Part shown: one piece after another, positions 46,981-58,317 of the stretch | Numbering within the stretch: position 1 is the stretch's first letter | Layout: every line of letters begins with the position of its first letter | From: Ligustrum vulgare | Taxonomy: Eukaryota > Streptophyta > Magnoliopsida > Lamiales > Oleaceae | Direction: 5' to 3' | Length of the DNA: 64,000 nucleotides | NCBI GenBank assembly: GCA_963555705.1 | Contig: OY743190.1 | Span: forward strand, 17,119,491 to 17,183,490 | Position numbers and translations under genes: made by a program | Notes under the pieces: generated by a model | Databases searched by the model: none | What the model saw: the letters and a program-made list of their open reading frames with translations, nothing else | What the model was told of the DNA's origin: nothing

Positions 46981-48005
46981 GCTTACGTGTTACCACTGAT
47001 TATTTTGGCATCTTCTCTAGTCAAAGTGAACACTCTAGCTGGCACTTTCTTGTATTATGTAGGATTTAGATTGTTTAGGAATGCTCTAGCAAGATGTCCA
47101 ACCTTTCCACAAATATAATACATCCTAGTCTCTGAAGGACATGCTCTAGTATGGTGTCCACCACATCTGGGAAAGATGGTTGTGTTGTTGATGTTTTAGC
47201 CTTTGTTTAATTTCATCCCATTGTTGTTGTCCTAGCCTTGTTTGAAATTTTTGCTTTTGATTTTGACCTTGCAATGTTTTTTTCTTATCACTTCTAGGCA
47301 ACGCCGTCCTTGTCTAAATTGTCTTTAAGCCTCTTGAGCACGACTAATTCTTTGTTCACCTTGTTCTGCAACCAGTGCCATCTCTGCTATTTTTGAATAT
47401 GATACACATTTGATCATTGTCATGTTTACATCTCTATATGTCTTCGTTTTTAATCCCTCAAGAAATCTTTCTACTTTCAGTGCATCTGTACTGACCACGT
47501 GGGTAGCAATCTTGATAATTGTTCAAACTTATGAATATATTCTCCCACTGTCATACTTCCTTGCCATGGTGCTATGAATTCATTCATCTTTAAGACTCGA
47601 ACTAGAGCTGTAAAATTACTTTTCCATTTCTAATACTCTATTGTATCTAAACGAGTTCTCTGTAGTCCTCAACCAATCATTTGCTTTTGTTAGGTTTAAA
47701 ACATCCTCAAATATCAGTGGGTTTAGCTTTCTAAATCTTTCCTCAATTGTCTTAATTTGTTCAGTTCTTTTTGGTGGTTGTACATATTCAGCATTTGGAG
47801 TTCTATCATTTCCCTTTGTTGCAATATTTGCTAAATTTGTTGGATTGGCTTTTAACCAACTCAGTAAGTCTATTAATTACAACATCACAATTTTTATATG
47901 GGATAATGCCTCTTGTCTTGGGATTTATGCTCCACCATTAGTCACCTCTAATTCTGACCATAACATGGCTTGAGTTTGGCCCTCTAAAATCCTAGTGAGA
48001 ACCTC
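46981..48005 (-). pseudogene. Gypsy gag with zinc knuckle, broken
   Basis: The minus strand gives GHHTRACPSETRMYYICGKV with GHLARAF following (a CX2CX4HX4-type knuckle whose last Cys is changed to Phe). Further upstream come fragments of a Retrotrans_gag domain around 47460-47760 (LNAFCNRVR-type text is not clean; the PWQGSMTVGEYIHKFEQL-like segment near 47530 is the best match). It could be the gag of the same outer chromovirus as 12561-15700. Confidence 0.6.
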
Positions 48006-49084
48006 TAAAACTCCTAATAAGACTCGGGTTATCACATAATTTTTTATCAAATAGTAAATATTAATTATAATTTTTTTGGCAGGTTGGCAGTTTGACATTG
48101 TTTTTGAAAAGCGGAACCTAAACCAAATCATTTAAAAGAGGTTCGATTTTGGTGAAAACCAAAACATTGACGGGTTCGTGTGTACCCAAATAAATGGTTT
48201 CAAAATTGCAGTTTCAATTCGGTTTAGCGGTTTGCTTGTTCTAAAACTTGTTTTTCGTCTATCCTATATTTTATGATCAATCTATATGAATTTAAGTGTA
48301 CTAAAATGTACAAAATGTGAAGTAAAAGTCAGTTGAAATTGATTTGTTAAAACATTACTTTGGAGATGGTTTAAAGATGGAAAGTTTGAGATTACATGAT
48401 ATCAAACTTGTGACAAACTTTGTTATAAGTTTAGATTGTATTTTATTTTTATATACATGAAGAATAAGTATGTTAATATGTGGTTAATATGATGTAGAAA
48501 CCTATTGGAATTTCCTTCTTGTAAATGTGACTTCGTATATGCCTAAAGTTCAAGATTTCGATGGAAGTCTAATAAATTCAGTGTCCATGATATATTCTAA
48601 GGTTGAAATTTTATTGATGTGATGAAAGACCTTATTTTTTAATATAAAGATGAGACAAAATCTTAATTTTATTGAAGTTTCTTATTTGATATTTGTTGTT
48701 AGCATTACATCTCATCATCACAAGCATTCATGATCATTCCACACTAAAGAGGAAAATATGTTAATTTTAAATTGGAAGAAATGATCATGTACAAGATCTT
48801 TTTAGTGATGATAACATGATAAAGGATGTTTAATGTCACATCTTATCATTTCAAGTACTTCATGGTCATTAAACATAAAAAATAAAGGATGTTTAAAAAG
48901 TTTTGATCATGAAGAATTAAAATGTCCCTATTTAGGCTGTACACATGGGTTATAAAATACATACATGGAGGAAGTGAGTTCTAAGAAACTCACATGAGGC
49001 GTGGGAGAGATGCCCACAAAAAGGTCATGGGTTGGTAGGTGCCCTTGGGGAGTCAGTCCCTACTTGAATTTTTAGGTTAGGGAA
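48006..49084. other. AT-rich DNA with a MITE-like fragment
   Basis: 48110-48250 contains GGTTCGATTTTGGTGAAAAC and GGTTTAGCGGTTTG words, similar in style to the arms of the MITE at 19792-31670, but there are no clear ends or TSD. The remainder is AT-rich with no gene seen. Confidence 0.4.
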
Positions 49085-49275
49085 GGAGCCTTTAGGATTG
49101 AGTTCGACATGAGCTAGCATGTTTATCAACCCATATGTCAGGATGTGAAAGGGCCTTTGGGAGTGAGTTCCACGTGAGCTAGCATGTTTGTCAACCCATA
49201 TGTCAGGATGTGAAAGGGCCTTTGGGAGTGAGTCCCACATGAGCGATCATGCTTGTGAACCTAATATTTTTTTAA
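49085..49275 (+). repeat. 65-bp minisatellite, about three units
   Basis: Units begin near 49085, 49150 and 49215 with AGGGCCTTTGGGAGTGAGTT, then CACGTGAGCTAGCATGTTT and GTCAACCCATATGTCAGGAT. The last unit diverges after GAGCGATCATGCTTGTGAAC. The minus ORF over it (49025-49240) only reflects the repeat. Confidence 0.92.
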
Positions 49276-50199
49276 GAAAATTGAGTCAGCATACTCGTAA
49301 GCTTGAAATATCGCTTTATGGTGATCTGTGCTTGCAAAAGTACTATGCCCATTGTGTACAACCTTAATATGGGAAGGGCCCGAGGTAAAAGACTTTAAAA
49401 GAAATGTAAGCATGAGAAAAGTTGAAAAATATCATTTTTACGAATATGAAATAATATTAACACTCATGCATTATTTTCATGCATTACATTCATACCATAA
49501 ACAATATTTTGGTTATTTGAATATGGCTACATGACACTAGATGTGATGAAGGTGGTATGAAATGATTTTAAATGATAGGTTAAGTTGATTTTGATTTCTT
49601 GTACTCATATGAGAAATGATGTTAAGGTTAGGAGGTAAAGAACAAGCTAATGTTGTAGAGGTCAAGCCTTCTCTCTAGCTTTGGGGGAAAAAATGAGATT
49701 TTTTGCCTCCATGGAGGCACCACCATGAAAACCACCTGAACCACCACCATCTCTGTCAGAAATTGTCAACCACACCGGTAGGTCCACCCCCCCCAAATAA
49801 CTTCCGACAATCCAAAAAAACTATCAAAATCAAAATCAATAGAAAAAAGCATACAAGTGGAGAACCAAATTGACAACTCTTGTATTATTTCTACCCATGG
49901 CTTAAGACACCATTTGGACATACTCCCCGCTCTAGGAAAGAATAGTTATGAAGAGGTTTCGTTGATTATAGGACCCCAATTGGAAGATTTGATGCGCATG
50001 TTTTTGCTCAGAATCAGGCCTTGGGACCATCACCAACCATCTAAGAAGCATCAAAAACCCTGTTACGGTCTCCTAGCTCTTAGTTTGGCCAAAAGCTAGT
50101 TGTTTCAGACCAGTCGCCGAAGCCCGCCTTGGGTTTGATCGATCAAAACTTCAAATCCGGTCAATCGAACCTCCATAGATTGGTCGACTGGTCCCTAAC
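49276..50199. other. Spacer with an unidentified ORF (49857-50099)
   Basis: Mostly AT-rich. The 80-codon plus-strand ORF (begins MENQIDNSCIISTHGLRHHL) resembles no family I know. It lies just upstream of, and in some frames reads toward, the DUF4283-type ORF, so it may be part of the same locus. Confidence 0.3.
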
Positions 50200-51468
50200 T
50201 TCCAGTAAACCGATCCTTCACTTTTGGTCGTCCGAAACTTGGTCGACGAACATGACTGCAGCCTCCGTTTCTGCTATTCCTTCCTGCTCCGAAAGGTGCC
50301 CCAGTTCTTCCTAGATTGTCTTATGCAGCTACATTGAATGCCCGCCCAATAATTACTCAAGTTGTAAGGAGTCAGAACAAATCCTTTGGTTCAGTCACAC
50401 AAGCTCCACCAAATTCTACATTGCATAGGTTTGCCACTATGGAACCATTTCTATATTTGAACGAGCTTGCAATTACGATTAGTGATGAGGATGAAGCTCT
50501 CCTAGCTGATCTATACAAGTTCACACTTGTTGGAAAATTCATACACAGTAAGCCTCCTATTTCTAAGGTACGTGAAAGCTTTTTGAAATTGGTTTTCAAG
50601 GTGATTTCAGCATTGGACTTATTGACACACACTACATTCTACTACACCTTACACATGAGGATGATTACATATGACTATTCTTGAAGCCATATGGTATATT
50701 GAGGGATGTCTCATGCGGGTTATCAAGTGGACACCAGAATTCAATCTAGAGCATGATACCCCTATTGTCCCCATATGAGTATCCTTTCCATTACTACTGA
50801 TACACTTTCAAGCAAAGGGTCTTTTATATTCACTTTGCTAGGGCAATCAGGGTCCCACTATGTATTGATGAGGCCACCACAGATCTTCGTAGGCCTAGTG
50901 AAGCTCAAGTTTGTGTTAAGGTTGATTTGGAGTGTGAGCTTCCAGACTGCATTTGGATTCAAAGGTAGAACCTTTCATGTTACTAGCAGGCTGTGTTATA
51001 TGATAAGAAACCAGAATACTGTCTTAGATGGACTATGGGGCACTCAAATGTTCAGTTTTAGATTGGAAGCCCACTTGCACCAGCACCAGCTCACCCTATA
51101 CCACAACCACCACCACCTACTTATGCGCCAACAGTCACAACAACACTTTCCATACTGAAGAAGAGGTGGGTCCCAGTATCAACAATCCCATCTTTCTTCC
51201 CCACTACTTCCACTGCAGCCCCTTCAGTCACCCAGTTGGCACCATCAGTGACATATACTTCACCCACACCTATAGAGTTTATCCCAGAGATTCCTCCAGA
51301 GGCCATAGCATAGCCTCCTTTATTCTGCCTTCCACAGAGGCTCTCCCAATATCTCCTAAGTTACTTGCTCCTACTACTGAGATTATGCCAGAGGTTCCCA
51401 CAGAGGCTACAAAGCATATTGCTACATCTTCTGAGCCCATTACACTAGTAATTCCTCCTACAGCTAAG
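50200..51468 (+). pseudogene. DUF4283-type ORF (LINE ORF1-like), 5' part, broken
   Basis: An open block at 50316-50684 gives LSYAATLNARP, then EDEALLADLYKFTLVGKFI and KPPISKVRESFLKLVF, which match the DUF4283 domain (consensus ..LVGKF...RP....I..FF). After a frameshift near 50630 come LKPYGILRDVSCG, TTDLRRPSEAQVCVKVDLEC, ELPDCIWIQ and YDKKPEYCLR.TMGHSNVQF, the conserved PSEARV.VEVDL segment and a decayed CCHC zinc finger (last Cys lost). A Pro/Thr-rich tail follows (51028-51468). Such proteins occur as ORF1 of plant L1-type LINEs; no endonuclease/RT follows. The coding tail is split by the dimeric LTR unit 2. Confidence 0.7.
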
Positions 51469-53347
51469 TGATGCGAACCCGGGAGGGGGTCTGCGTCGTA
51501 GCTCGCGGAATAACGCTTGGAAAGTTTCGAATTCAGGTTGGAACGGACGAGAACACTACAACCTGAGCCTCACGACGTAAGAACCATGGGTATATTAAAA
51601 CCAAGACCCGTTACGATGCGGAAACAAGAACCGTAATGGTTTGAACGCCACAAAGGATGCCCACGCCTTTGATAAGTTCGATTTGTTGAACGCTACAAAT
51701 ATCCCACAATATTTGATAAGTTCGAAAGTGTTCAATCGAGAACAATATATGAGGGAAAACCGCTCAAAACAATTTTCATTCAATCAAAGTCTTAATTTTA
51801 CATTGAATGGAAAAACATATAAATAGACAAAATAAAACCTAGTCGCTAACTGACTCTGAATAAAATTCTAATTAAGCTAAAATAGCTAACATAACTAAAA
51901 TAACCAAAATAACCAAAATTGGAAAAAGAATTAAAAACCAATAAAGGAAATACAAATCAACTGAAATACTAAAATTCCCTAAAATCTTATTCGCGCCTCT
52001 TACGACCGTAAAAGTCGGACATACGGCCGTAAGTCCTCCTCTGATCAAAATGTTTCAATATTAGTTACGGCCGTGAAGATTTATGTTACGGCCGTGAGAA
52101 CCCAAGTTACAGCCGTAAACGCTGTTCTGCCAAAATTGTGCGCCGATGATGTTACGGCCGTAATTATGGGGGTTATGGCCGTAAAAGCCCTTTTGCCTTG
52201 ATTTCTGATCCTTTGACGTGAATTGAACCTCGACTCGAACCCAACATGAAACTTGTTCATTTTCCCATGTAGAATATTATTGAATTGTCCGTATCTTGAT
52301 TTCTCCTTTTTGACTCCATTTCCGGACCACATCATTCCCTCTTCCTTTAAGATGATTCGTCCCGAATCATAACATTGTTCTTAGCTTCTTTTCCAGATCA
52401 CATCATCGGGGGTCCGCGTCGTAGCTCGCGGAATAACGCTTGGAAAGTTTCGAATTCAGGTTGGAACGAATGAGAACACTACAACCCGAGCCTCACGACG
52501 TAAGAACGATGTGTATATTAAACCCAAGACCCGTTACGATGCGGAAACAAGAACCGTAATGGTTTGAATGCGACAAAGGATGCCCACGCCTTTGATAAGT
52601 TCGATTTGTTGAACGCCACAAATATCCCACAATATTTGATAAGTTTGAAGTTTGTTCAATTCCAGAACAATGTTAAGAAAACACTCAATATATTTTTCAT
52701 TCATCAAAATGTAACTTACTATTACATTAAATGGAAAAGCATATAAATAGGAAAAATAAACCCTAGTCGCTAACTGACTCTGAATAGAATTCTAATTAGG
52801 CTAAAGTAGCTAAAATAACGAAAATTACCAAAATTGGAAAAAGAATTAAAAACCAATAAAGGAAATACAAATCAACTGAAATACTAAAAATCCCGAAAAT
52901 CTGATTCGCGCCGCTTACAGCCGTAAAGGTCGGACTTACGGCCATAAGTCCTTCTTTGATCAAAATGTTTCAATATTAGTTACGGTCGTGAAGATTTATG
53001 CTACGGCCTTGAAATTCCATGGATTAGTTACGGCCGTGAGAACCCAAGTTATGGCCGTAAACGCTGTTCTGTCCAAATTGTGCGCTGATGATGTTACGGC
53101 CGTAATTATGGGGGTTACGGCCATAAAAGCCCTTCTGCCTTGATTTATGATCCTTTGACATGAATTGAATCTCGACTCGAACCCAACACAAAATTTGTTC
53201 ATTTTCCCATGTAGAATATTGTTGAATTGTCCGTATCTTGATTTCTCAATTTTGACGCATTTTTCGGATCACATCATTCCCTCTTCCTTTAAGATGATTC
53301 GTCCTGAATCATAACATTGTTTTTAGCTTCTTCTCCGAATCACATCA
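51469..53347 (-). mobile_element. Dimeric LTR-like unit 2, minus strand, TSD CTAAG
   Basis: Two direct repeats, 51469-52405 and 52406-53347, in reverse orientation relative to unit 1. CTAAG is exactly duplicated at 51464-51468 and 53348-53352, so the pair entered as one insertion. The inner junction (minus strand GACGCGGACCCCCGATGATG) is the same shortened junction as in unit 1. Each repeat also carries a 71-bp prefix (52335-52405 and 53277-53347) absent from unit 1; it starts with the same TGATGTGAT tip and ends AAAGGAAGAGGGAA. TTACGGCCGTAA-type palindromes are frequent. Confidence 0.9.
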
Positions 53348-54060
53348 CTAAGCCTTCTCTACGGGCTCCTGTTGAGGTACCTCCCATCTCTCCCATTACT
53401 GTTGTACCAGTTATAGTGACACCTCCCACAGCTACACACACGAGCTCCACACCTCCTTTAGAGATAACACAATCTTCCCATGGGCTAGCAGGGACAGTTC
53501 TAGAGCTTCTTGCACATGGTCTACTGGGAAAGCTAGGTACAGTGCAATCCAAAGTAAAGCAGCTCTTGTTAGGCACTTTCGAAGTCAAGCACCGTATGAA
53601 GATCACATCCTCCTTGAGATTTTCCATTGAAGACTTGTTCGTCAGACTATTTGGAGAGGGTCCATCAGCCAAGCCCTCTAGTGCACAGACTTCTACACCT
53701 TCACCCTCACCTGCTCCTACCCCGACATGGGATATGGTGAAAGTACATATCCAAAGCAACTTTGATGGGATGGGCCTGGGAGACTGCATGCAGAATATAG
53801 AGGTAGACTTACCATCAGCATTTGGAGGAGCTACATCTAGATCACAGACTCTTCCTATCCTTCCCTTCATTTGGCTCATCAGCATCACCAGTGAGTACTC
53901 ACTTGCGACCTCAAGCACCTGCCTTTCACCCTGTACATGGACCATGGGTGGGAGATCCTTTTTCCATCAGAGATGCTCCTCGCCCCAGTCGTCATCCTTC
54001 GACGGGGAGCGATCTAGAGTACACAAAAGACTCCATATACTACTATGATCAGGACAGGTA
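53348..54060 (+). pseudogene. Continuation of the DUF4283-type ORF (Pro/Ser-rich tail)
   Basis: After removal of the dimeric unit the Pro/Thr-rich reading continues: PSLRAPVEVPPISPITVVPV, then THTSSTPPLEITQSSHGLAG and TSTPSPSPAPTPTWDMVKVH. The open block runs to about 54048. The overlapping minus ORF (53340-53945) is a shadow. No known domain was recognised in the tail. Confidence 0.55.
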
Positions 54061-55699
54061 CCAGAGTAGGAGCATGACCAGGTCTATGAGACACATGAGG
54101 GTCCACCCCAAGGAGTGTCCACGATCACATTTACTCTTCATTGTATTTACTACTTTTCGTATCATTCACTACTTCTTTTGTTGCATTTCACATTTGTTGG
54201 AGGTTAGGTTTATGCCCCCTCCTTTCATTTGTTTTTCGCATTATTATGATATAAAATAAGCCAAAAATGTGGTATATGCTTTAAAAAAAACCTAATGATA
54301 GAGATAATTAAATGATTCTTGTATAGATATTACCTCCTTATGAACATTGCTATCATGATTAGATTGAACTTGGTTTTAAATTTTACTTATACTTTCTTAT
54401 CAAGTTAAGTGTTATCATATGAATGTTGAATTTGTTACTATTATTAAAAGATAAAATTCAAAGTTAAGAGGTAAAGTGTATTAACATCTTATGTATGTGT
54501 CTTTGATGTTGTGTGTTTGATGATGCTTTACTCACTAAGCTTCATAGCTTACATTCATTTCATGACTTTCTTTATAGGCAATAGAACATTGATTCTTGTA
54601 TTTATATATTCCCTATGGAGGATACTGATCAAGGATGAAGAGTACTTATTGGTAATCAAAAGTGAGGAATTACTAAGCCCTTTTGTACCTAGAACTAAAC
54701 TTGGGAACAAAATCTTATTCTTGTAACATTTAAAAGTTAAATACCACTTGGAGCTTAGTTTTGAGATGTATAGGTAGATTCTTATGAAAAAAAATGGGTT
54801 TTGTATTTTAAAGTTCCATTTAATGTTAAATATCATTCTTATGAAGTGTTGAAACTGTTTTTGACTCAGTTATTATTGAAATGTTAAAATCAAAAAAATC
54901 AAAAAATAAAAAAAATTGATGATCCTTAAAGTTTAATAGGGGAAAATTACTGTGTACAACAATTAAAATGGTTCTAAACAAGTTTAGAAAATGATTTTGA
55001 TAAATTGAGTCAATCTTCCTTGTTTAAAAAAATAATAAATAAATAAATAAAAAAAGCTATTATATCCAATTGTAGCTATGTTTTCAGTTCAATTGGTGGA
55101 TTATAGAAGCCTCATGGAAAAAAAATTTAGCCAGGATTGGCACATGATTCTTGATTGACTTCAAAATTGTACACTTTGATGTTTATAACTTTACTTGACC
55201 CTTATAATATAATGTTGTGATAATTTAATCTCATGCCTAATGTACAACATATATCAATTATTTATCTAGGGTTTCAAAGGTCCTTGATCAATTCGATCAA
55301 AACATGTAACATTTTCAATATAAGTGTGTAACTTCAAAATTTTTCATTGCTTTACTAGTCAATATTCAAAACCTTGATCAACCAAATTTTTTTCACATGA
55401 GATCAATATACAATTCACCACCTAGGTCGGGGAGATCGACAACCAATATCATAAAAATATTAGAATCTCAACGATTAAATGTACCATTATAAGCTGAAAC
55501 AATTATGAACCATCAATTCAAATGCAAATAACAAAGTACTATCATGTAATGCATGAATTATACTGGCCAAGGTGTATATTGTAAAGCTAAAGGTATATTA
55601 CAATAAGCATGGAATGATGGATTAGATTCTTATCATTAACAAAATTTGGAGGTTCGGCTTGAGGACTTGGAGGGCAAAGGAACTCAAGACGATGGTTGT
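54061..55699. other. AT-rich intergenic DNA, no gene seen
   Basis: No recognisable coding sequence or element ends. Simple A-rich tracts occur at 54890-54915 and 55027-55055. Confidence 0.5.
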
Positions 55700-57189
55700 T
55701 GTAGCGACCGAGAATTTTTACACAATTTAATAATTATTTCAAAGTCTCGAAAATCGTGCCGCTGCGATTTCGCCCATTTTAAGTTAATGTCACGACGCGT
55801 TCGTCTAGCCAAGTCGAGAAATATCGAGTTCGTTCGATTTTAAATTAAATTCTGAATTTTCAAAATTTTATTATTTTAATTATTTATTTAAACTATTATT
55901 TTCAAAATCATTTTAAATTCCAAAGTTCATCGATCTCATTTTATCAGTTTCATTCTTCCGACCCAGTTGATTTCGCGCGCGAATTTACCTCGAACTACGT
56001 GCAATGCTTGTCTTGATTTTCACACTACCAACCTCCATCAATCACATACCATACCATACCCTAGCCCTATATCACCCTACCTCTACATTGCCAACCTCTC
56101 CCAACTTCATTGCAGCCACTTCCAGCAACCCCAACTCACTACCTCCATTTTCCCAGCCATCACCACTACCAACCCATCAAGCTCCACCAAGAATCACCAC
56201 CCAAGCGCCTGCATCATCATCACCACCGTAACCCAGTCAACGCCCTACTACAGTTTTACCTCCATTGATGAACAACCACTGCAGCTGCCGACCAACCACT
56301 TCACCCTCACCCCCTCTGCAGTACCACCACCGTGCAACACCACCGCCACCTCCAACTCACCTCCATCCCCATTGCACAACACCAGCCCAGTCACCACCAA
56401 TGAACCACAACCGAACCACCACTGATCCCAATCACCAACCTCACGCAACCACCACCCAAACCGTCTGCCGCTCCACGCCAGTCGAACCACCTGCAGCACC
56501 GCCTCAATCACCACTGCCCCCAACACCGCCATCACCTCATACCACAACCAACTGCAAACCACCTCCAGCGCCGCCACCAACTCGAACCAACCACCTCCAC
56601 TGCCCTCTCCAACCCTCACCAAATAAGCCAAAATCAAAAATAAAAAACCAAGAAGAGAAGAACCCCTAGCCCTAGAAACCCAAAACCTGCCTCAACCGCC
56701 GGTTTCCTCGCCGGAAAATCGCGTTTTGAGCCTCGTTTCCAGCCTCGGTTTTACCCCAAAATCATCACCAAACTTTGTTTCTTTTACTACCATCCTTCCT
56801 CGTCACCGACACACGACGGCGGTGGTGACGCTGTGAAGTCGCCGGCGAAATGGCGCCGGCAATACCTACGGATTTCATCTCTCCCTCGCACGCCATCCCT
56901 CATTTCTTCTCTGGTCGAATGAATTAGGAGAGAGAGAGAGAGTAAAATTGTGTTATATTTTGATTTGTTTTGAAAAATTGCACCTTGGTCCCTTTAATTC
57001 TTGAAGCTATTAAATTCAGTCCCTTTTGTTTTAAAACCTATTATTTCAGTCCCCTCAAGTTCCAAATGATTTTAATAAGCCCTTCATTTTTAAAATCACT
57101 TATTTCAAGCCCTACAATTTAATGTTCATTTTTGAGCTTCGACCTAACTTTTGAAAATTTACATTTTAGTCCCTCAACTTTTGAATTCC

Positions 57190-57336
57190 TCATTTTAGCC
57201 CCTTAACTTTCAAAGTATCCATTTTAGCCACTTAACTTTCAAAGTATCCATTTTAGTCCCTCAACTTTCAAGGTATTCATTTTAGTCCCTCAACTTTCAT
57301 AATCAGCGATTTTAGTCCCTAAATTATACTTTATCA
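57190..57336 (+). repeat. About 29-bp tandem repeat (CATTTTAGTCCCTCAACTTT)
   Basis: About five units reading CATTTTAG, TCCCTCAACTTT or CCACTTAACTTT, and CAAAGTAT. A looser version (GGGACTAAAATG in the other orientation) lies at 37917-38180 in the other solo LTR. Confidence 0.85.
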
Positions 57337-57685
57337 TTTTAACTATAAATTCAAAAGACTAATTCGACTTAATCTTCTAATTGGCTAGACGAAGCGTACG
57401 GAGAATTAAATAATTGAAGTCGTTTCCCGTTCAACTTTGCACTCGTCAAGTTTAAGGTAGACTCGCCCCTATTAATTGATTTAAATTATGATTGCATGTG
57501 AATGTGTATGTTATGTGACTTATGTGAAAGTCATTTTTATGAAAAGAAACGAGAATGTATTTCTTCGGAAATAATTATGTTGTTATGTTTGTCATAACTT
57601 ATATGCTTTTATGCATGAGAAAGAAAGAAGAAAATATCTTGCAAGATAAATGATGATGTTATGCATAACTTATGTGCCTTATGTG

Positions 57686-57888
57686 CACGAGAAGAAAGAG
57701 CAACCCACACCCGATGATTTTAAAGGGCCTATGATTTTTCAAAGAGAAGCCACGTGCTTTAATGCACAAGAAGAGCAACCCACACCCTATGATTTCTAAA
57801 GAGCCTATGAATTTTCAAAAGAAGCCATGTGCTTTAATGCACGAGAAGAGCAACCCACACCCTATGATTTCTAAAGAGCCTGCATTTA
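57686..57888 (+). repeat. 75-bp tandem repeat, about 2.7 units
   Basis: Units share GAAGAGCAACCCACACCCTA and AAGCCATGTGCTTTAATGCA, with the CAACCCACAC word at 57701, 57776 and 57851. I did not see this array in the related solo LTR. Confidence 0.9.
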
Positions 57889-58317
57889 TGTGTTCAATTA
57901 TATTGTAGATTAATTAATTGGCGATGAGTCTACTGAGTATTTCTATGAAATGCTCATGTCTATTTTCAACAACATTTGCAGATTTCGGAGAGGGTGGCAA
58001 GTGATGGATGATTGTGGCAATAGACGTTAAATGGTTGAAAATCTTACTTTAATGATTTCCGTATTTTCAAACATTTGATAATTTTGAGAATTTCAGTTAT
58101 TTGAGAAATTATGACATTGTCAATTGCTTTACAATATTAATGGCTCGATTTATTATTTCGAATTGTTTCATAAATGTTTTCAAACTTTATCGACCATTAC
58201 AGTTTATTTAATGTTGCCAAAAATGAATTTCAGTCATTTCTTCCGCTAAAAATTATTTTAAAAGTTAGATCAGACGATGACGTGGTGAACCGGGTATTTA
58301 GAACTCAGGGCGCTACA

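Larger units (their letters stand above)
55700..58317 (+). mobile_element. Solo LTR, Tekay-like, 2,618 bp, TSD GTTGT
   Basis: It starts TGTAGCGACCGAGAATTTTT and ends AACTCAGGGCGCTACA, with GTTGT duplicated exactly on both sides (55695-55699, 58318-58322). It is related to the solo LTR at 37191-39750: shared words include ACTCGCCCC, GTCGTTTCCCGTTCAACTTT, GATGAGTCTACTGAGTATTT and CAGATTTCGGAGA. It includes a Pro/Thr/His-rich sense ORF region (55967-56669), GCCGGCG blocks near 56700-56870, a GA microsatellite (56932-56942), and two tandem arrays. Confidence 0.93.

Noticed and set aside
53340..53945. Minus-strand 201-codon ORF
   Set aside because: It is the antisense shadow of the Pro/Ser-rich DUF4283-type tail, whose frame continues the upstream half across the dimer insertion.
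55967..56669. Plus-strand ORFs of 152 and 134 codons (and the minus 129-codon shadow) as genes
   Set aside because: They are overlapping low-complexity CCA-rich readings inside the second solo LTR.
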